From assembly GCF_029581275.1 (NCBI RefSeq), contig NZ_CP120742.1:5332501-5396500 (forward strand): a stretch of 64,000 nucleotides of DNA. Direction: 5' to 3'. Numbering within the stretch: position 1 is the stretch's first letter; the number at the start of each line of letters is the position of its first letter. Below are positions 58,113-64,000 of the stretch, one piece after another. A program made the position numbers and the translations under genes. Below the pieces are notes generated by a model. The model did no database searches, was not told where the DNA came from, and saw only the letters and a program-made list of their open reading frames with translations. The stretch comes from Micromonospora sp. WMMD1155 (GTDB lineage Bacteria; Actinomycetota; Actinomycetes; Mycobacteriales; Micromonosporaceae).

Positions 58113-58580
58113 ATGAGCAGAGTGACCAGGATGAATCACATCGGAGTGCCGGTCAGTGATCTGGCGCGGTCGGTGCGGTGGTACGAGGACGTCCTCGGCA
58201 TCGCGCCGAATGGCGTGACGATCTCGGCGACGAACCCGGCGATCGGTGCGGTTGTCGAGGTCGAGAGCGCGTCCATGCGAGCGTCGTTCGCGCTGGCCGG
58301 TGACAACGTGCTTTTGGAACTCATCCAGTACGACAACCCGCAGCCGAGGCCCTTCACCGGGCGCAACTGCGACGTCGGGGTGATGCACCTGTGTTTCGAG
58401 GTCGACGACCTCGACGCGGCGCACCGCGACCTGGTGGAGCGGGGCGTGCACGTCAACGCCGATCCGGTCGTGCTCCAGGACGGCGACGGTGTCGAAGCGG
58501 GGGCGCTGGCCGGAACCAAGATCCTCTATCTACGTGACCCAGACGGCATCCAGCTCGAACTGTTCGAGTTGCGCGCGTAG
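58113..58580 (+). CDS. VOC (glyoxalase-fold) protein
   Basis: A 155-residue protein with the full VOC double module: MNHIGVPVSDLARSVRWYED, VLGIAPNG at the start, GVMHLCFEVDDLDAAHRDLV in the middle and LYLRDPDGIQLELFELRA at the end. The His of MNHIGV, His of VMHLCF and Glu of IQLELFE are at the metal-ligand positions. ATG at 58113 is selected with GAGG nine bases upstream. It resembles lactoylglutathione lyase/methylmalonyl-CoA epimerase relatives; substrate unknown. Divergent from the MmyB-type regulator. Confidence 0.87.
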   Translation: MSRVTRMNHIGVPVSDLARSVRWYEDVLGIAPNGVTISATNPAIGAVVEVESASMRASFALAGDNVLLELIQYDNPQPRPFTGRNCDVGVMHLCFEVDDLDAAHRDLVERGVHVNADPVVLQDGDGVEAGALAGTKILYLRDPDGIQLELFELRA

Positions 58581-58725
58581 AAGCGTGCCACTTCGGACCC
58601 GGTGGCGGTCGACCCGATCGGTGCACTGCTGTCGAAACCATCGATCGGGCCGACCAACCGAAGCCGGGCCGACCGAGCGACGAACGGCCCCGGCGGCACG
58701 AGACCGGCGGGGCCGTCGAATCGCG

Positions 58726-59361
58726 TCAGCGCCGGGACCGCTCACACTCCCGTTCGGCCCGCGTCTTCAGCTCCGTCAGCCACGTCTTCAGACCGTCGGC
58801 GAGAGCCGCGGTCGAGAAGTCGACGTCCTGCTCCACCTGGTCACCGCGCCACGTCTCCTCGGTACGCACCAGAACCCGACCGTCGACCTCGGTGAACGTC
58901 CACACGTGAACGCCCTCGTCGATGCGCAGCCCCGCACCGATCGCCGGGCCGTCCCACCGAAGGCACTTCTGGTGCTGTAGCTGACGGACGGTGGACGTGA
59001 CGACGAGGGTCGTGGCGGGATTCAACGCGGTCTCGGGCACCGAGGTCGACCATCGAAACGATGAACCGGGACGCAGTGGACCGCGATCGAGCCGCTTGCT
59101 GGAGAGGACCGGCCTCTGCCACGACGGCCAGCGTTCCACGTCGGTCTGGATGTTCCAGATGGTCCGTAGCGGAGCGTCGATCGTCGTCTCAGTCCGGTAG
59201 CGAATCTTCGCCGTGGTGTCGACGGTCCTTCCCGCACATCGCACCGTCGCGCGGTCGGAGCCGCCATCGCGCCTGGCCTCGGCCCCAGCCGGTGCACCTG
59301 CGGCACCCACGAGGCCGGCCACGACCACTGCCGTCGCGGCGGCAACCATACTGTTCTTCAT
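58726..59361 (-). CDS. Exported SRPBCC-fold (START-like) lipid/ligand-binding protein
   Basis: A 211-residue protein with an N-terminal signal peptide (MKNSMVAAATAVVVAGLVGA, cleavage after APAGAEA). The mature part is an SRPBCC/polyketide-cyclase-like domain: IRYRTETTIDAPLRTIWNIQ, TDVERWPSWQRPVLSSKRLD, SSFRWSTSVPETALNP, and HVWTFTEVDGRVLVRTEETW. Export of this usually cytosolic fold is unusual. It begins within an ATGA overlap with a 49-residue gene whose product also carries the start of an SRPBCC motif. Confidence 0.82.
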   Translation of the reverse strand: MKNSMVAAATAVVVAGLVGAAGAPAGAEARRDGGSDRATVRCAGRTVDTTAKIRYRTETTIDAPLRTIWNIQTDVERWPSWQRPVLSSKRLDRGPLRPGSSFRWSTSVPETALNPATTLVVTSTVRQLQHQKCLRWDGPAIGAGLRIDEGVHVWTFTEVDGRVLVRTEETWRGDQVEQDVDFSTAALADGLKTWLTELKTRAERECERSRR

Positions 59362-59507
59362 GAGGCGGTCGCCCCTTCGGCGGTGCGCTCGATGTCCGGG
59401 AGGATCCGCCACACGGTGTCCATCGACGCGGTCACCGTGACGCTGTGGCGGCTGACCACCGGTGCCGACACGATGCCGGCCTCGTCGGCGTCCGTCATGT
59501 TCTCCAT
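59358..59507 (-). CDS. 49-residue protein resembling the first part of an SRPBCC domain
   Basis: A short reading frame, too small for most gene finders, begins at an ATG (59507) preceded by GCAGGAGGGCTTCACG. It reads MENMTDADEAGIVSAPVVSR then HSVTVTASMDTVWRILPDIE and ends ERTAEGATAS, with its stop overlapping the next ATG (ATGA). SVTV.AS.DTVW.IL.DIER is the first strand and helix of an SRPBCC fold, so this is either a truncated duplicate of the downstream domain or a translational-coupling leader for the exported protein. Confidence 0.55.
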   Translation of the reverse strand: MENMTDADEAGIVSAPVVSRHSVTVTASMDTVWRILPDIERTAEGATAS

Positions 59508-59740
59508 CGTGAAGCCCTCCTGCGGTCACTGACGATCGGAACGCCGGGCATGAGCGAGCTGATCGATCCACACCCGGCAGAAGCGATCGTGCCAAGACGG
59601 CGAGGGCTCACCATCGGCGAGAATTACGTAGTTAGCGGTTCGTACGCCGAGATCGGTGGCACGCGATGCCGGCAGGCCGTCACAGCGATGCTCGCCAGCC
59701 GGTCGGGCGACCAGGCACGGGTCTGCGACACAGTCACTGA

Positions 59741-60043
59741 TCGGCCCCCTTAGCGGGTGCGGTCGAGACCGCCCCCGAGGGGAGCAGGATCCAGGTCCGC
59801 GACAGCCCGCGCTCCGACCGGCCGCCGACGTGTTCGTCCGACGGATGGCGTCTGACCTTCAACGCCGAGGGTGTCCGCTGCGACGACCTCGCCGCCGACG
59901 CGGAGCCGGGTGACATGGCGATGCGGGGCACCGCAAGCGACCTGGTCCTCTACTTCTACGAGCGCCTTCCGCTGGACGACCTGGCGACCACCGGCGACAC
60001 CGAGCCGATGGAGCGGCTCGCGGACTGGGACCCGAAAGCGTAA
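59741..60043 (+). pseudogene. C-terminal fragment of a mycothiol-dependent maleylpyruvate-isomerase-type protein
   Basis: An open frame without a usable start reads CSSDGWRLTFNAEGVRCDDL, AEPGDMAMRGTASDLVLYFY and ERLPLDDLATTGDTEPMERL, ending in TAA at 60043. The pattern W.(L/V)T....G, (D/V)..RG.ASDL.L....RLPLD.L...GD...(L/M)ERL is the C-terminal domain of the MDMPI family. The N-terminal DinB-like domain is absent upstream (a TGA occurs at 59738), so the gene is truncated. Confidence is in the fragment, not in expression. Confidence 0.55.
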
Positions 60044-60117
60044 CCACAGGAGAACGTCAGCACCTTGCGTCTGCCGGACGACCGCGCAGCCTCCGACCCG
60101 GTATGCGCCCGGCTCGC

Positions 60118-60471
60118 TCACGGCTGGTCTGCCGGTCGGATTCCTCGCCGGACGAGGCGATCGAGGTGGTCGAGCAGCTTCACCTCGCTGCGAACCAGCC
60201 TCTCACGCTCGGGCGTCGGCAGCTCGGCAAGCGGCTCCCAGAGATCCTCGTTCCGCGGCACGAACACCGTGGCAGCGGAGTACTCGCGGCAGCTCGAGCA
60301 CCACGCCAGGCCGACGCAGCGCTCGTAGAGCCTGTCGGAGGGCGCGTAGAGCCGGTACCGGTAGGAGAAGATCACGCCGGCACAGGTGACAGCGTCCCCA
60401 TCACGGACACCGTGAATCGTGCTGACCTTCGACCATGCCCACCTGGCGGACCTGTGCCCCATGGCCTCCAT
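60118..60471 (-). CDS. Small conserved protein of unknown function with a Cys-x-x-Cys motif
   Basis: A 117-residue protein starting near MEAMGHRSARWAWSKV. It contains FSYRYRLYAPSDRLYERCVG, LAWCSSCREYSAATVFVPRN (Cys-x-x-Cys) and ends LPTPERERLVRSEVKLLDHL then DRLVRRGIRPADQP. The codon usage and helix-forming C-terminus support it as real. The start is uncertain: ATG at 60471 or the ATG three codons later, which has GGAGG immediately before it. No family name could be assigned. Confidence 0.6.
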   Translation of the reverse strand: MEAMGHRSARWAWSKVSTIHGVRDGDAVTCAGVIFSYRYRLYAPSDRLYERCVGLAWCSSCREYSAATVFVPRNEDLWEPLAELPTPERERLVRSEVKLLDHLDRLVRRGIRPADQP

Positions 60472-60601
60472 GTTCCCCGGCCGCCAGCGCAAGCCGCCAT
60501 CCTGATCTGCCGGTGATGACCACGCACTCGCACCGTGAGCCGCTCCTCGCCGACGGGTGCGGAGGTGACAAGGCTTCCTGTGCGCGCATATCGTGCACTC
60601 G

Positions 60602-61228
60602 ATGATCCGACCCGCGTTCCTGGGCGCCGCCGAGGCCGCGACGGCCCTGCTGCGCGATCCGATGCTGACCGCCCGATGGTCCTCGCCGAGCGCACTGCCG
60701 GACTTCTCCACCGCTGGCCTCGCCCGCCATCTGGCCAACCAGGTCACTCAGACCGTGACGTTCCTCGCCGCGCCGGCAGGAGAATCGGCGATCCCGGTGT
60801 TGGAGCACTTCACCGGCAACGCCTGGGTGACCTCAGGCGTGGATAGTGCCGACAACATCGACATCCGGCGCCGCAGCGAGCAGACAGCTGCAGTGACGAC
60901 CCCCAGGGAGCTGGCGGACGCGGTCGATGCCGCGATAGCCGAGTTGCGCGCCACTGTGGCAGCGCAATCACCCGACCGCATCGTGGACCTCGGCGACTGG
61001 GGCCTGAAGGTCGATGACTTCCTGCTGACCCGGGTCATGGAGCTGGTCGTACACACCGACGACCTGGCAGTCAGCCTCGGCTTGCCGACGCCACCGATGC
61101 CGGCGACAGCGACTGAAGCGACGATCCAGCTGCTGAGCAGCCTCGCGGCCTGGCGACACGGATCCCTGAACGTGATACGCGCGCTAGCTCGGCAAGAACG
61201 AGCCCTCACCGCCATCTCCGCGCTCTAG
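60602..61228 (+). CDS. DinB/MDMPI_N-fold putative mycothiol-dependent enzyme
   Basis: A 208-residue helical protein. STAGLARHLANQVTQTVTFL supplies the first metal-type His, and VDDFLLTRVMELVVHTDDLA with its RxxELVVHTDDLA ending is the characteristic motif of the mycothiol maleylpyruvate isomerase N-terminal (DinB-like) domain. Only this domain is present. The ATG at 60602 is used; a GTG at 60593 is an equally possible start and neither has a good ribosome binding site. Actinomycetes use such proteins as mycothiol S-transferases. Confidence 0.75.
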   Translation: MIRPAFLGAAEAATALLRDPMLTARWSSPSALPDFSTAGLARHLANQVTQTVTFLAAPAGESAIPVLEHFTGNAWVTSGVDSADNIDIRRRSEQTAAVTTPRELADAVDAAIAELRATVAAQSPDRIVDLGDWGLKVDDFLLTRVMELVVHTDDLAVSLGLPTPPMPATATEATIQLLSSLAAWRHGSLNVIRALARQERALTAISAL

Positions 61229-61376
61229 CCGCTGGAACGTCACTTGCGGATCCGTCCGTGGTCGGAGCACAGGATGGGCAGATGGTGCCGAAGCCACTGC
61301 GGCGGATGTCGTGGACGGCATCGAGGCTGCCGTTGCGGGTTCCGTCGATGGCGAACACACCCCCCGCCGACGTCCG

Positions 61377-61556
61377 CTAATCCTCGAAAGTGAACTCGAA
61401 TGTGCCCGCTTCGATGTGGTCGATGAGCCGGCTGACATCGTCGGCTTGCCGAATCGCGCTCTCCCAGCCACTACTGGTGATGTCGGCCAGTAGTACCGGC
61501 AGCCCGATTCGGCCACTGTCCGCGCTGGTGGGCCACCTGTGCCGGCGGTCGGGCCG
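61377..61556 (-). pseudogene. C-terminal remnant of an unidentified protein
   Basis: The minus strand reads TSADSGRIGLPVLLADITSS then GWESAIRQADDVSRLIDHIE and AGTFEFTFED before a TAG. It has the look of a real protein C-terminus, but an in-frame TAG lies about 16 codons upstream and no start codon is available, so it is a remnant. The remaining bases of 61229-61601 show nothing supportable. Confidence 0.35.
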
Positions 61557-61601
61557 GGCCTACCGCGCACCGCCGGATCCATCGTGGTACGACTACGCGT
61601 C

Positions 61602-62156
61602 ATGAACGCGAACACCGACTCCGATCTCGCCGACCTTCGCGCCGTCTTCCTGGTGGACGACGCCGGTGAGTCGGCCCTGGGTTGGCCAGGCGTGTACGCC
61701 TTCGAAGCGGAGCACGGGATCGTGCTGCCGGAGCCGTACCGGACCTTCGTCGCGGAGATCACCGACGGGTCGTTCTCCGGGCCACCGGACTTCGGTCTTC
61801 TCGGGGTGGCCGAGATGCCCGATGACTGGGGTGACGACCGCCCGGTGCGCGAGTTGGCGGCTCCGTTTCCGCTGACTCAGGCGTGGCTGTGGGAGGAGGA
61901 CACCCGCCCGTCGGAGGAGATCGAGCCGCTGTTCGATGCCGTCTTCGACCACGGCTCGGTCGTGCTCGGCACAGACGGCTGCGGGATGTACTGGCATCTC
62001 GTCGTGACCGGACCGCATCGCGGGCACATCTGGAACATCAGCGGCGAGGGGGCGATGCCCTTCGGGGCGGAGTTCGGCCACACCACCGGGGCGTCGGGGT
62101 TCGTCGGGTGGGTTCGGCACTGGGCGGCCGGCAAGCCATGGTTCGACGCTGCCTGA
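61602..62156 (+). CDS. SMI1/KNR4 (SUKH) family protein
   Basis: A 184-residue acidic cytoplasmic protein. VYAFEAEHGIVLPEPYRTFV then AEITDGSFSGPPDFGLLGVA is the core SUKH pattern (E...G..LP..Y..F....G..G P.yGL), and GSVVLGTDGCGMYWHLVVTG the second block (G...dG.G..y.lvV). SUKH proteins are commonly immunity factors of polymorphic toxin systems; no toxin gene lies beside this one, so it would be an orphan immunity or a housekeeping member. Confidence 0.85.
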   Translation: MNANTDSDLADLRAVFLVDDAGESALGWPGVYAFEAEHGIVLPEPYRTFVAEITDGSFSGPPDFGLLGVAEMPDDWGDDRPVRELAAPFPLTQAWLWEEDTRPSEEIEPLFDAVFDHGSVVLGTDGCGMYWHLVVTGPHRGHIWNISGEGAMPFGAEFGHTTGASGFVGWVRHWAAGKPWFDAA

Positions 62157-62277
62157 GCTGAACGGGTAGGCATCCTCATCTGCCGCTGACCGCCCTGGCG
62201 GTGCACAGGTAACGGGTGGACGTGACGTTGTTCGGCACACATCCGCCGACGACGCCGACCGCAGGCAGGATGGATCG

Positions 62278-62724
62278 ATGGCGACGATCAGACCGTTCGA
62301 CAGCGCCGATGCCCCGGCTGTGGCGGGCCTCATCGAACGCTGCCTGCGTGAGGTCAACAGTCGCGACTATCCGAGCGAGGTCATCGAGCGGATGTGCGAC
62401 CACTTCACCGAGCAACGCATCAGGGAACTCGCGATCCGACGGCAGATGTTCGTCGCAGAGGAAGACGGGATCGTCGGCACCGTCTCCCGCGACGGCGACA
62501 AGGTCTACACCATGTTCGTGCACCCACGGGTCGCCGGTCGCGGCATCGGGCGGCTCCTCATGCGCCACGTCGAGGCGCTGGCGGCGATCGACGGCTACGA
62601 CCACATGGAGACCGGAGCGAGCATCACCGGGCACGACTTCTACCGTCGGCTCGGCTACGTCGACGTCCGCTCCACCGAGACGGAGTTCGGCCTCAACTAC
62701 ATCCTGCGCCGCAGCCTGCCCTGA
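62278..62724 (+). CDS. GNAT-family N-acetyltransferase
   Basis: A 148-residue single-domain GNAT. MATIRPFDSADAPAVAGLIE opens the fold; VYTMFVHPRVAGRGIGRLLM supplies the acetyl-CoA loop (VAGRGIG, consistent with Q/RxxGxG/A); FYRRLGYVDVRSTETEF the final strand. Substrate unknown. It converges on the glycosidase gene across a very long palindrome. Confidence 0.87.
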   Translation: MATIRPFDSADAPAVAGLIERCLREVNSRDYPSEVIERMCDHFTEQRIRELAIRRQMFVAEEDGIVGTVSRDGDKVYTMFVHPRVAGRGIGRLLMRHVEALAAIDGYDHMETGASITGHDFYRRLGYVDVRSTETEFGLNYILRRSLP

Positions 62725-62758
62725 CGAGCCGGGGCCGCCGACGCCGCCTCACTGACAC

Positions 62759-62792
62759 AGTGGGCGGGCGAGATCGATCTCGCCCGCCCACT
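62759..62792. terminator. 34-base perfect palindrome, bidirectional terminator
   Basis: AGTGGGCGGGCGAGATC (62759-62775) followed directly by its complement (62776-62792) makes a perfect 34-base palindrome in the 92-base gap between the convergent GNAT and glycosidase genes. Confidence 0.7.
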
Positions 62793-62816
62793 ACTGCCAC
62801 GCGTCTCCTCGGGTGC

Positions 62817-64000
62817 CTATCCCGCCTTCCGTACCGTCAACGTCTGGTAGTCGGCGGCGTGGGGCCGGTAGGTCGGGTTGCCGGAGTAGGCGACGTGGAC
62901 CCGGTAGGCCCCCGGCCGCAGATCGGCGGTCTGCAGTTCGACGACCGCCTTACCGTGTGCCAGTGGCACGACGTGCGCGGTGCCGCCGAAGGTGACGGTG
63001 ACTTCGCCGGTCGGGGTCGGAGCGTGCTTCCGCCCGCCCGCCGGCCCGACGGTCACGGTCAACCTGAACGTGTCCCCGCGGACGACCGACGCCGGCGAGG
63101 CCTTCGCCTTGACCTTGACGGCGGCCGGGCCGGAGGGCACCTCGAACGACGCCGTACCCTCCGACGCCTTCAGGTAGTCGAAGCCGAGGTATTCGGCCGT
63201 CACCGTCCGGGCACCCGCGGGCAGACCCGTCGGCAGCGTGACGGTCGCCGCGCCGTCGTTCAGGTAGGCGAGCTTCGACCACGAGCCGACGCTGACCCGT
63301 ACCTGACCGCCGGTCTCGAACCCGTCCGCTGCCGCGACCGTCACGGTGGCCCTGGTCGTCTGGGCCCCCCTCGCGTACGGCTCGACGGCCACCTCGGTGG
63401 TGGTGGTGACATCACTGTTCGGGATACCGCGGATGTCGTTCCACTCGCGAACGGTCAGCGGGATCACGGTGCCGTGACGCGGACGGACGACACCCGCGTT
63501 GGTCATCGTGATCGCCTTGGCGTTCCACGTCGGAGCCTCGATGTTCTCGTGACAGGCGGCCTGGTACCCCCCACCGTTCGTGTACCGGTCGCCCCAGAGG
63601 TAGAACTGGCCGGGGCAGGCGGTGTCACCGGGGTTGGCCTCGAAGATGACCGGCCCCTCGTACCCCTGGTTGGCGACCCAGGTCGTGCGGCCCAGAGCCG
63701 GCGCGACCAGCGTCCAGTTGTCGATGTCGCTGTCCAGGAAGTCGGTGTGCTTCTCCGAGAAGATGTCCGAGCCCTGGTTGCCGGCCTCGTTCTTGGTCAC
63801 CCGGTAGTAGTGGTCGCCGACCCGGATCGCGGTCGTGTCGATGCGCGACAGCGGGGCGGGATCCTGCCAGACCTGGGGAGCGGAGAACGTCTTGAAGTCT
63901 CGCGTCGTGGCGTACCACATCTGCGCGTTCCCCTGACCGGTGCGGTTCACCGGGTCGTCCCACAGCGACTGGGCCCAGAACACGACGTACGCGCCGAGTT
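62817..64000 (-). CDS. C-terminal part of a secreted glycoside hydrolase (five-bladed propeller) with Ig-like domains
   Basis: About 394 residues, open to the window edge. The first 200 belong to a GH43/GH32-like beta-propeller: VVFWAQSLWDD, MWYATTRDFKTFSAPQVWQD, DHYYRVTKNEAG, GYEGPVIFEANPGD, QFYLWGDRYTNGGGY, HGTVIPLTVREWNDI. Two Ig-like modules follow (EVAVEPYARGAQTTRATVTV; KVKAKASPASVVRGDTFRLT then TGEVTVTFGG), the usual Big_3_5 type. Such enzymes attack arabinan, arabinoxylan or similar plant or wall polysaccharides outside the cell. The signal peptide and catalytic Asp residues would lie beyond the edge. Confidence 0.8.
   Translation of the reverse strand, partial: LGAYVVFWAQSLWDDPVNRTGQGNAQMWYATTRDFKTFSAPQVWQDPAPLSRIDTTAIRVGDHYYRVTKNEAGNQGSDIFSEKHTDFLDSDIDNWTLVAPALGRTTWVANQGYEGPVIFEANPGDTACPGQFYLWGDRYTNGGGYQAACHENIEAPTWNAKAITMTNAGVVRPRHGTVIPLTVREWNDIRGIPNSDVTTTTEVAVEPYARGAQTTRATVTVAAADGFETGGQVRVSVGSWSKLAYLNDGAATVTLPTGLPAGARTVTAEYLGFDYLKASEGTASFEVPSGPAAVKVKAKASPASVVRGDTFRLTVTVGPAGGRKHAPTPTGEVTVTFGGTAHVVPLAHGKAVVELQTADLRPGAYRVHVAYSGNPTYRPHAADYQTLTVRKAG

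Noticed and set aside
1..64000. tRNA, rRNA, CRISPR arrays, insertion sequences, replication origins
   Set aside because: None was recognised on either strand by reading; dispersed hairpins were recorded as repeats, and no transposase motif or attachment-site duplication was seen.

Overview
This 64 kb window is high-GC DNA in which nearly every gene carries the G/C-rich third positions, GTG starts and ATGA/GTGA start-stop overlaps of actinomycetes. ALF-repeat/Hint toxins, SARP, BTAD and MmyB-type regulators, ECF sigma/partner pairs, mycothiol-dependent enzyme folds and degenerate intergenic palindromes suggest a filamentous actinomycete, most likely of the Micromonosporaceae (Micromonospora/Actinoplanes type). 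The taxon is an inference. No rRNA, tRNA, CRISPR array or intact insertion sequence was seen.

Layout. 1-210: start of a membrane protein running off the left edge. 0.9-5.4 kb: a secreted polymorphic toxin (ALF repeats, coiled coils, Hint protease, C-terminal toxin) with a small candidate immunity gene behind it. 5.6 kb: a scrap of a peptide-synthetase adenylation domain. 5.9-12.8 kb: a minus-strand nitrate assimilation operon (nitrate reductase, small unknown protein, NirB, NirD, NarK). 12.9-14.7 kb: ECF sigma factor and membrane partner. 14.8-15.9 kb: NAD kinase. 16.1-30.5 kb: a peptide importer with an M19 dipeptidase, two paralogous serine hydrolases, a PucR regulator, an M20 amidohydrolase, a GNAT acyltransferase and an N-acylamino-acid racemase. 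Together these look like a salvage route for peptides containing D-amino acids.

30.7-39.0 kb: small regulator/enzyme pairs (SGNH hydrolase/TetR, SDR/AraC, VOC/WYL) and a three-gene redox operon, with several visible operators and an intergenic block of two large imperfect palindromes. 39.0-46.5 kb: a GntR-controlled catabolic cluster, probably for a hydroxy acid (MFS importer, 2-hydroxyacid dehydrogenase, FAD dehydrogenase, AtuA-like DUF1446, DUF4387, tartrate-dehydrogenase-like enzyme). 46.7-49.0 kb: VOC, LysR and GNAT genes. 49.0-54.0 kb: an antibiotic-resistance-like cassette (ABC-F, flavin monooxygenase, MFS exporter) behind a 340-base leader, with rare TTA codons in the ABC-F gene. 54.1-56.8 kb: a small SARP facing two secreted-protein genes, with three heptamers spaced exactly 11 bases apart between them. 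57.2-62.7 kb: small genes (MmyB-type regulator, VOC, SRPBCC, SUKH, DinB/mycothiol fold, GNAT) mixed with decayed fragments. 62.8-64.0 kb: C-terminal part of a secreted five-bladed-propeller glycosidase with Ig-like repeats, cut by the right edge.

The most interesting items are the D-amino-acid peptide salvage cluster with a motif shared between its two promoter regions, the SARP with its apparent binding array, the toxin/immunity pair, the resistance cassette, and the DUF1446/DUF4387 catabolic cluster.
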